From assembly GCA_014529385.2 (NCBI GenBank), contig CM043944.1, forward strand, positions 175,545,740 through 175,609,739: 64,000 nucleotides of DNA, given 5' to 3'. Source of the DNA: Adiantum capillus-veneris (lineage: Eukaryota > Streptophyta > Polypodiopsida > Polypodiales > Pteridaceae). The position numbers and the translations under genes were made by a program. Positions 55,690 through 64,000 of the stretch are shown here, in pieces. Within the stretch, counting starts at the first letter, position 1, and each line of letters opens with the position of its first letter. The notes under the pieces are model-generated. The model searched no databases and was not told where the DNA came from. It was given only the letters and a program-made list of their open reading frames with translations.

Positions 55690-56520
55690 AATGAGTAATC
55701 TAGTGAAGAGAGAGAAGAATACATCTCTATGCTGGGTAACTTCACCACACTTTTCATTGATGGTTATGACAAGGTCACAGGGATCACAGTGGTACAACAC
55801 CACGTAAGGCTTAAGGAAGGAAGTAAGCCTATAGTGCAGAATCTCAGGAGGCTAGGGGTAGTTCAACAAGAGGCATTGCTCAAAGAGGTAAGAAATTTTC
55901 TACAAGCAGGTTTCATTTACCCCATCAAAGACTTAGAGTGGGTCTCTCGAGTGGTGTTCATGCCAAAGAAGAACAGTAAGTGAAGGGTTTGAGTAGACTA
56001 CAAGCCTCTCAATACAACAAAAAAAGGATCATTTTCCCCTCCCATTCCAAGACGATATTCCCAACGAGGTAGCAGGTCATGAGTGCTACACAGTATGTGA
56101 TGGCTACTCGGCTACTTGCAGATTAGCATTGCAAAAGACCAAAAAAAGACAACTTTCATAACACCATGGGATGTTTTGCTTACAGATGTCTTTTGGCCTC
56201 ACCAATGCTCCGGCCACATTCCAACGATATGTAGCTTTTGTTTTCCAGCCATACTTTGGTAAGTCAATACGAGTTTTCATACATGATTTTTGCATCTGCA
56301 ATTCTCACTCCCTCCATTTGAGCAAGGTTTATGATGGCCTAGCTAGGAGCTTAGCATAGATAAGTGTCACATTGGTGAAACCAAGGTCACTCTTCTCGGC
56401 CATGTAATTTCAGCAAAAGAAATTGAGGCCGCTAACCCAAGCAAGGTTCTAGCTTTAGTATCTTTGTCATCACCCACAACAGCTAAGAAATTGGTCTCTT
56501 TCCTTTAGAAGGTAAGTTAT
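55690..56520 (+). pseudogene. Reverse transcriptase of element C
   Basis: VQHHVRLKEGSKPIVQNLRR (55790), EVRNFLQAGFIYPIKDLEWV, VVFMPKKNSK, then shifted frames and SFGLTNAPATFQRYVAFVF (56190) identify it. The catalytic YxDD is replaced by FIHDF near 56275-56290. At least four frame changes. It is inactive. Confidence 0.75.
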
Positions 56521-57089
56521 TTGAGCAGGTTCATTCATTTGCTCCCTTAAGTGGTCCTTTCTTTACAACAAGTCACCCATAGAATGTCTTCTTATGGAGT
56601 GAAGAACATGAGCAACAATTTAGCGAAGTGAAACAAATCGTGGATACACTTCCCACCATTGCACCCCCTAGATGGGACAAGCCATTTTATGTTAACCCCA
56701 GTGTAGTAAGTGATAAACTTAAATCCATACTAATGTAGAAGGACCCCCAAACCTCTTTCATGCCTCCTATCTACTTCTCTAGTCGTGTCATGGCCCCATC
56801 AAAAAAAGGATTCACCACGGTAGAGCACATGGTGCTTGCATTGATGTTTGCCACTACAAAGTTCCGCTCTTATCTATTGCCTAGACCCTTTGTAATTCTG
56901 ACAATGGAAGAGGTCTTTCCGTATGTGATGTAACACATGGATGTCTCATCTAGAATCTCTAAGCGGCTCATTAGATTACAAGAGTTTGATTACACTATGC
57001 AAGTGGAGAACTCCACCAGGGCTAGTCTAGCAGGTATTCTTACTCATCGTTACTATGAGAAGAAGCTAAAGGTCAACACAGAAGGTAAA
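56521..57089 (+). pseudogene. RNase H (gypsy type) of element C
   Basis: RWDKPFYVNPSVVSDKLKSI (56670) corresponds to the start of gypsy RNase H, with N where D is expected. PPIYFSSRVMAPSKKGFTTV and EHMVLALMFATTKFRSYLL follow, then SSRISKRLIRLQEFDYTMQV (56945) and STRASLAGILTHRYYE. Confidence 0.7.
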
Positions 57090-57520
57090 GGAGTGACACC
57101 AATGGTGGAAATTCCTAAGCTAGAAGGAGATCACTCCCTTTTCTTTGATGAGCTTACAAAAGAACAATGGACCAAGCTGCAGCTGGCATCATCATCTACA
57201 ATGAGAAAAAGGAGAAGGTCTTCTCTATTGGGCAAGTGCTACATTCCCACTCCAACAACGAAGCAGAGTACGCGGCCCTAATTTTTGGTCTAGAATAATG
57301 TGTTTTGCAAGGAGTTCAACGCCTAAATGTGTTTGGTGATGCCATGCTCCTGATAAATCAGATAAATGGCACTTGGATTTGTAAGAATTAGGTTTTTCTT
57401 GGCCAATTATGCCAAATTAAGGATCTTCTAAGAAAGTTTGAGGTAGTGTAGCTATTTCATGTCCCTAGGGCAAAAATTCAAGAAGCAGATGCTCTAGCCA
57501 AGGAAATAATACAAAATGTT
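57090..57520 (+). pseudogene. Second, plant-type RNase H of element C
   Basis: With one frame change after SLFFDG, the text reads AAAGIIIYNEKKEKVFSIGQ, then SNNEAEYAALIFGLE, a stop, LNVFGDAMLLINQINGTWIC and FHVPRAKIQEADALAKE. The four acidic positions (FFDG, NEAEY, FGDA, ADALAKE) of the plant dual RNase H, also called aRNH, are all visible. Known from Tat/Ogre elements. Confidence 0.75.
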
Positions 57521-57579
57521 ACCATAGGAGCAATCAAATTGAAGCTGCCCCTCTTTCAGGGTAGCAATGCTATGCCTAA

Positions 57580-58905
57580 TATCATCAACTTCTTCGATAC
57601 AAGAGAATGTCTTGAAGGGTATACCAAGGGCCAGAAACAATGGCTTGTCCAAAAGGCAACAAGATACCGCCTTATAAAGAGCACCTTGTATTGTAAGAGC
57701 AAAGACTAGATTCTCACACGAGTGCCAGTCTCCAGTGAAATCACGGAGGTGATCTCAAGTTTACATGATGGTGCTTGCGGCAACCACTTTGCTCTCGATA
57801 TTATTAGTAGGAAGATTCTACAGGCAAGATTCTCTTGGCCTAGTCTAAACAGGGATGTGCATCATTAACTTGTAAAACACGCAAAGCTTGTCAAAGTATC
57901 CAGTGACCGAACACTAACCTATGAGCCATAGACTCCTATCATCTCATATGGCCCATTTGAGAAGTGGGGAATAGATGCAATTGGTCCTTTACCAAGGGCC
58001 CAATCAGTAAATTGTACATTCTAGTTGGTGTCGACTACATGACCCGATGGGCGGAAGCAACAACCACCACATGCATTACAACCCAAGAAGTGGCAAAGTT
58101 CATATTTGAGCACATTTATTGCTGTTTTGGCACACCTTTGGAGATAATATTTGACAGAGGGCCAGGTTTCAGAGGTAGCTTGGTGGGAGAACTGATGAAA
58201 AAGTTAGGCATCACACATCGACACTCCACTTCATAAAATCCAAAATGCAATGGTCTAGTAGAAAAGGTAAACGGCATGGTCTATAAAATCATCACAAAGC
58301 AAGTGAATAACCACACAAGTGATTGGAATAAGCATCTCATGGCCTCTCTTTGGACCTACCGCATGACATTCTAAACATCACTAGGTTTCACCTCTTTTCA
58401 TATAGTATATGGAAAAGAGGCCATTCTACCCATTGAACTACAGATAGCCAGCATGCGAGTCATGGCTAGTCAGTTACAACGACCAATTGCCCATCTCTGC
58501 AACCACATCTTGGATCTAGAAGGGTTTTAGCTAGATAGGGATGATACGATCAACCACTATGCAATGCAAGCAGAACGACACCGACTGGCATTCAATCAAG
58601 GGTTGAAGGAAAAGGGTCTAAAGAGAGGCATGTTATTATTGAGATACGGCAACAGATTCAACATTAGGAAAGATAAGAAGATTCAGCCCAGATGGGAAGG
58701 TCCATTCATCATCAAAAAGCGATACGCCAATGGCAGCTAAAAATGGATGGAAGCATATGGTCAAATTCACAAGACCGGAGTCAATGGATGGAGGCTAAAA
58801 AGGTACTTCTTAAGGTTTGATCCAGAGTTCATGTTAGATATTCTAGATGAGGAGGAACCCTCCAACTTTGCTACTAGAGAATCAGAAGCAGAGCTAGAGG
58901 CATGA
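57580..58905 (+). pseudogene. Integrase of element C
   Basis: The zinc module is near 57750-57900 (SLHDGACGNHFALDIISRKI, then a damaged cysteine pair). The core begins with KWGIDAIGPLPRAQ and GVDYMTRWAEATTTTCITTQ (first aspartate, 58030), IIFDRGPGFRGSLVGELMKK (second, 58150) and NGLVEKVNGMVYKI (glutamate, 58260). TYRMTF, VYGKEAILPIELQIASMRVM and a C-terminal PRWEGPFIIKKRYANGS (58690) follow. Stops at 58234, 58372, 58528 and 58737. Confidence 0.8.
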
Positions 58906-58916
58906 ATGCATCTAGC

Positions 58917-58933
58917 CAGAAGGGGAGGGCTTA
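58917..58933 (+). promoter_or_regulatory. Polypurine tract of element C
   Basis: cagaaggggagggctta just after the last coding traces, followed by TGATGGCTGG, the likely LTR start. Confidence 0.6.
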
Positions 58934-59215
58934 TGATGGCTGGCTTTCGGAACCTGGCCGTGGGAACCAACCCCAACCGGGGAGCTTCATAGTGCAAGAA
59001 AATAAATTAACATTTTTTTTGTCTGCAAGGACCGCCATCGCCACCCTCTCTATTCCCCTTTGCTCACGCATGCGCCCATAATGGGCCGCCGCCCCCCTTG
59101 GCATCACCCTCTCCCCCTCCTCTATTATCCCCCTGTCTCTCCTTCATTATCGCATGCAGCTAAAGAATCTCTCTCTCCCTCTCGTTCGTCAACCCGAAGG
59201 GGTTCCCCATGTAGC

Positions 59216-59318
<103 letters not shown>

Positions 59319-59681
59319 CGTTCTCACACACACACCACACGGGTGTAAACATGTTAACGTGTCACGCTTTTTGTGCTAGTTAGAACTTTCAAGTTAGCAC
59401 ATCTTAAAAACATTGGGCATCTAGTAAATTTTTTACAAATAATATCAAAATTTGTTGGTGGTTGTACATTTGGATTCCTTGTTTGAAGAGCTTTCTATTG
59501 ATATATCATACCTTATAGATCTTGGAGATGTAGCTCATGTTATTCTACTAGTTAGCATATTATGTCAAAATTGTGCTAGTTAGCATTGCCCGGGACATGA
59601 AAAAGTTTGATACGTTAAGATGCTTTCACCCATACACTCTCTCTCTCTCTCAGTCTCTCCCTCACCCTCTCTCTCAGCCTC

Positions 59682-59684
<3 letters not shown>

Positions 59685-59735
<51 letters not shown>

Positions 59736-59749
59736 CTCTCTCTCTCTCG
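59685..59749. repeat. (CT)n microsatellite, one g interruption
   Basis: ct repeats broken by one g (tctcgctc), preceded by imperfect ct text from 59636. Confidence 0.9.
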
Positions 59750-59809
59750 TCATTTACACACACACACACCCCATTTGCCCAGCCTCTCTATCCTTCTCTC
59801 TCTCTTGTT

Positions 59810-59813
<4 letters not shown>

Positions 59814-59885
<72 letters not shown>
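59814..59885. repeat. (CT)36 microsatellite followed by (CA)n text
   Basis: Pure ct repeats and then imperfect cacacac sequence to about 59945. Confidence 0.95.
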
Positions 59886-59887
<2 letters not shown>

Positions 59888-59955
59888 CCCACACACACAC
59901 ACCGACACACATATACACACTTACACCCACACACACTCCCACACGGCCAACAAAA

Positions 59956-59963
<8 letters not shown>

Positions 59964-60024
<61 letters not shown>
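59964..60024. repeat. (CT)n microsatellite
   Basis: Fourth ct tract within 800 bp, preceded by tctctctcg. Followed by ca-rich text to about 60170. Confidence 0.95.
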
Positions 60025-60031
<7 letters not shown>

Positions 60032-60740
60032 TGCACGTACACACAAGCACCTACACACTCACACAGTTAAACACACACTCACTCACGAACACATACCTAC
60101 ACTGCATGCATACGCGCACGTACACATTCAAACATACCAACAATGCACACACGGTATGCACAAGAAGCAGGAAAAGAAAACAAAAAATACGGACGACAAA
60201 GCTTCAAAAACACGCGATGGCGACCATCATTCAAAGAAAGACACCAAAGACATGTCCTAGCCGGTCCCGAAAGTGACAAACGCGCTACACCAATGCACCA
60301 ACAAAGCCCACCATTGACCGGGATCTTGTCCACGATGCATCTCCACAGTAAACATCCGTAGGGTAATCTATTTTTCCCTTTTCAAGACAAAACCTTGTAT
60401 AAAACACCAATTGTATATTGCCACCTCTCTCTAGGTGATGGTCACAAAGGCCCACCTGGAGATATCATGTTGAAAGTTCTCCTAAAAGAAAGCAAGGGTC
60501 GACCATCTAGGACCCGGCTCCTTGCTTTTTCTCTCTTGGTTAGGGCGCTAACCTAATCAGAATATCCTAAACTAATGTAGCTTGCACCTATAAAAGAACA
60601 CTGAGAGGTCACTATCCAGGGCAGTACTTGGGAGTCAGCACTTGAGAAGGAAGCCACGCACACACCCTGACTCCAAGGGTGGCCACACACAAGAGTAGAA
60701 TCTCCATGTATATGGGATTTTCCCTAGAGAACACACTATA

Positions 60741-60862
<122 letters not shown>

Positions 60863-60879
60863 GGAAAGCTTTCTCTTTA

Positions 60880-61680
60880 TATTACAATAATTTACAATCT
60901 GTTGTCACACTGACAGCTTTTGTATGATCCATACCACTTTGTCTCTGAAGGCTGATCTGTTAAAAAGAGAGCATCTTTCATCATCCTATCTCTAATGACA
61001 AACATGGGAACTGTATGATTGACACTCTGGCCCCAATCAAATGTACATTGATTTCTCATATTCCATACAAACCATAAGAACCATACTTTGAAGGAATGTA
61101 GTGCAAACTCAAGTGCTCAATATTCTAGTATTTGGAGCTTGAAAAAGGTCACCTGATACCTAGATATGGAGATCCCCCAAGCATCATACCACATCCATTT
61201 TTCCCACTTCCACCATTCCATAACAGGCTTGCATGACCAGAATACATGTCTAGTGGTTTCAGGACAAGAGTATTTGATGCATTTGCCAGAGGTGATACCC
61301 TTTTTCTTTAGATTCATGGTGGTGGCCAATACACTTGTGAGAGCTCTCCACAAAAAAAGTCTGAATTTAAACTAGTTAGGAATCAACCATACATCTGCAA
61401 GAGTTTTTTGCCACCAATATGCATCCTGATGAAGGGACCATTGTGAATTACATCTCACAAAAATATTTGGTTTTGGTAACAACAAAGCATAAAAGACTGA
61501 GGTGTTAGCGGTCCACCAATTAACTGCCTGATTAGGAATGTTCCAATCCCGATGTCGTTCTTCCATATTTAGAGAATCTTTAAGAGGCAAGCCGTGAATC
61601 TGAGCACAAAGTTGATGCCAAGGTATTATGAAGCCAAACCCTAGTCTATATTGTCAATTGGCAACCGAAAAGAGTTTCAA
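60880..61680 (-). pseudogene. LINE zinc-binding C-terminal region
   Basis: The frame 61117-61353 reads MWRALTSVLATTMNLKKKGI, CPETTRHVFWSCKPV and WEKWMWYDAWG. This has the look of the zf-RVT region at the end of plant LINE polyproteins (W.. L.. C.. C....H.F..C). 61372-61590 (WWTANTSVFYALLLPKP) precedes it in another frame. Confidence 0.65.
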
Positions 61681-63110
61681 GTCAATGTTAGAATCAACCA
61701 TCTGATGAATTTTATTGAGACCTTTTCTGTGCATCGACAGTGCAACCTTACCCAACAACCTGGCTGGTGGGGTTTTAAAAGCAAAGATCCATAATAAGCT
61801 CTCCCCCCCCCCCCCAATGAGTTTCCTGTATACCTAGCCCTACCTTGCCAGACCAAAGCATAGCATATCATCTTCCAAGAAGATATTAGCATACTTGACA
61901 TGTCATATCCTTTTTTAAGAGGAGCAGCTGAGAAAACTTTATACCAGGCTGACATATTCGAGATTCCATGGAAGTAAACAACTGATTTGTTAACCAGCTT
62001 CCAGAAGCATAAAGCTCAGTCGGTATCAGAAGCCAGCATATGCTTGATAAGGGAGGCCCTCCTGGCCTGAGCATGGACCTGTAGATTCAAGAGGTTTAAG
62101 CCTCCCTGAGAGTGTGGTACTGCAATTTTTCTCCAAGCAACCAAAGAATTGGAATATCGAGAGGAGTTACAAAAAAACTTAGCCAAGACCAAGATGCATT
62201 TCTAAAGAATTTTATTAGACCAGTTGATCAAGGGCAAGTAAAACAACAAATAAGTCATGAGAATACTGTAAATAATTCTGAGCCTGACATGTAAAGGCCA
62301 TTCATCATAGGGCCAAGAAGCAATTTTAGCCAACACTCTCTCCAGAACCCACTATTGCAAGTGTTTTTCTGAGAGACCATGACCCCAATTGGGTAGCCAA
62401 GGTGTTTAAAAACATGACCCTTAGGAACTCTTTTCCAAGACCACATCAGAGAGTCAAATTCCCTTGTAGATATGTCAATCAAAGAAGATTTACATAGGTT
62501 CAATGTAAGACCAGCCGCAAGAGCATACATATCTAGAGTGTTCATACATCTGTGAATACTGATGTTTTGGGCCTTCAAAAATAGAAAGGTGTCATCCGCA
62601 AACCCTTTGCCTGAGATATCTTTACCTCCTAATTTGAGGGTTTGCAAATAGCGTTGTTGTGCCAGTTGATCCAGGTATGCATGTAGGGAATGGGAGACCA
62701 CAGCAAAAAAAAGAGGGCTAACAGGACATCCTTGTCTTACCGATCTGGAAATGTATATTTTGTCCGAGAGTCTACCATTAATGCTCCATTTGGATTAAGC
62801 ATGTTCACCAAGCAGAGAGATACACCTGCTGATCCGAGGGCCAAAACCCATACCTTGCATGGTTTGTTGCACAAAGTCCCACTGCACTTTGTCAAATGCC
62901 TTGGCAAAATCTATCTGAAACATTACCATGTCTTGTTGTGAAGATAAGGCATGCTCTATGCCCAGCTGAACCGTCAAAATGTTATTAAATATTGACCTCC
63001 CTCCAATGAAACTTGTTTGAGCTAGGTGAATGTGTTCTCTGAGTTTGGGACCAATCCTGAGAGCAATGTCTTTTGCGAGTATTTTATATAGTATTCCCAT
63101 CATGGTGATA
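61681..63110 (-). pseudogene. LINE reverse transcriptase core
   Basis: 62795-63103: ILYKILAKDIALRIGPKLRE, AQTSFIGGRSIFNNILTVQL and FQIDFAKAFDKVQWDFVQQT are the fingers and palm motifs. 62255-62701: GKGFADDTFLF with the catalytic FADD at 62591-62602, then LTLNLCKSSLI and GYPIGV. A frame change lies at about 62750. The thumb region continues to about 61690 in broken frames. A run of 13 C at 61803-61815 lies within. Confidence 0.85.
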
Positions 63111-63650
63111 GGTCACCAGTCCGCTAGGGTTTTAGGGAAGGTTGTTCTGGGGATGAGTTTGATGATGCCCTGTTTGAGTGCAGGATCCATGTTTTGGGAG
63201 ATCCACACAGCATTAATAAGTGGAACCACAATCGCCTTCAATACATCCCAATATGCCATCATAAATTCTTTGGACAATCCACATAACCCAGGGGTTTTGT
63301 CATTAGGAAGATTTTTCAAAGCAAAAACAATTCTGGCTCCTCAAAGGGTTGTTCCAATTTGGTTGTTGTAGAGCTCTCCAGACATGGCTTCACTGCATTC
63401 AGTAGAGTTTTGGTAGCTAAGTTTTTGTTGGGAGATTGGAGATGCTAAACATTCAGCAATTCATTAAAGTGGCGAGTGGCTAAATCAACAATTTCTTTTA
63501 TCTTGGTTAGTGGAGGCCCATCCCCATGGTGGAGTACTGTGATCTGCTGTCTGGCTTTATTGTGCTTTAATTTCTTGTAGACCCCCTTGGATGAATCTGT
63601 ATAATCTGCCAAAACCCATTGCCTACACAAGATCCTGGCTTTTCTCACCT
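63111..63650 (-). pseudogene. LINE region between endonuclease and reverse transcriptase
   Basis: 63113-63319 (NDKTPGLCGLSKEFMMAYWD, LIPRTTFPKTLADW) is the start of the reverse transcriptase domain. 63445-63648 (SKGVYKKLKHNKARQQITVL) is the linker typical before it. One frame change at about 63320-63440. Confidence 0.75.
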
Positions 63651-64000
63651 GATTCTATTCCTCGGCAAATATAACATCTTTGGCTGTTCTTAGTGCATCC
63701 AAATCATCTGGACACAATGTGGTTATGCCAGCTTTATGCAACAACCATTTTGCTGATGCTTGAGTGCCAATCACCACCTCTTTGGATTGTCTGGCTACTT
63801 GTTTACCCAGACTCTGAATACATGATTGCAATCAATCCACGACATGAAGCCATATGAGCAGAGGGTTATCATGCAACTAGTGAGCATTAGCAACAGTAAC
63901 GTGAACTTGTGCTTTAAAGTCTGGATGATTCAATAGCAAGTTGTTGAGCATTAAAGGTTTGGAGTACCCAAACTCATTCAAAGGAGACTGCTCTAGATTG
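63651..64000 (-). other. LINE upstream linker, cut by the window edge
   Basis: Weak coding traces on the minus strand (such as LDALRTAKDVIFAE near 63690) fit the region after the endonuclease. The endonuclease is outside the window. Confidence 0.4.

Overview
The window looks like a piece of a large, repeat-rich land-plant nuclear genome. I see no single-copy host gene, tRNA or rRNA. Almost everything is decayed or nested LTR retrotransposon sequence (Ty3/gypsy of Tat/Athila-like type, plus one Ty1/copia), with an L1-like LINE at the right edge. Three primer-binding sites match the 3' end of plant tRNA-Asp, and one polyprotein has a second, plant-type RNase H; both point to plant Tat/Athila relatives. 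Long (CT)n tracts are frequent. I cannot name the species.

Layout. 1-410: a leader-like stretch with near-palindromes; 411-1985: mostly unresolved. 1986-5595 (-): gypsy fragment G1. 5600-8620 (-), perhaps to 10.68 kb: a decayed copia element. 10.69-22.76 kb (+): gypsy element A with LTR end, PBS, palindrome-bearing leader, gag, PR, RT, RNase H, two HHCC modules, integrase, a second protease-like domain and a W-[IV]-P-K repeat tail. 23.04-26.98 kb (-): element F, an unrecognised ORF with its own palindrome array. 27.64-32.75 kb (-): gypsy element B, related to A. From 32.75 to about 60.8 kb (+): Tat-like element C, split by element D (33090-52875, 5-bp duplication aatac), which is itself split by element E (38208-46506, 5-bp duplication aacac). 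60866-64000 (-): LINE.

How the parts relate. A, B and G1 are relatives that encode pol. D and E are built from the same parts at their ends (tRNA-Asp PBS, Gag with zinc knuckles, protease, a post-protease domain, the WxPK tail, purine tract) but have no RT, RNase H or integrase. They look like non-autonomous Gag-PR elements that would need replication proteins from A/B-like partners. D also carries an intronless, broken piece of a DEAD-box RNA helicase just before its 3' LTR.

The most unusual signals are the leader palindromes: each element has its own roughly 20-22-bp palindrome, but the spacing (about 125 or 284 bp) is similar across elements. Next are the duplicated LYRR-HHCC module before integrase, the second retropepsin-like domain after integrase, and the WxPK repeat tail shared by autonomous and non-autonomous elements. 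All coding regions carry stops or frameshifts, so these are mostly fossils.
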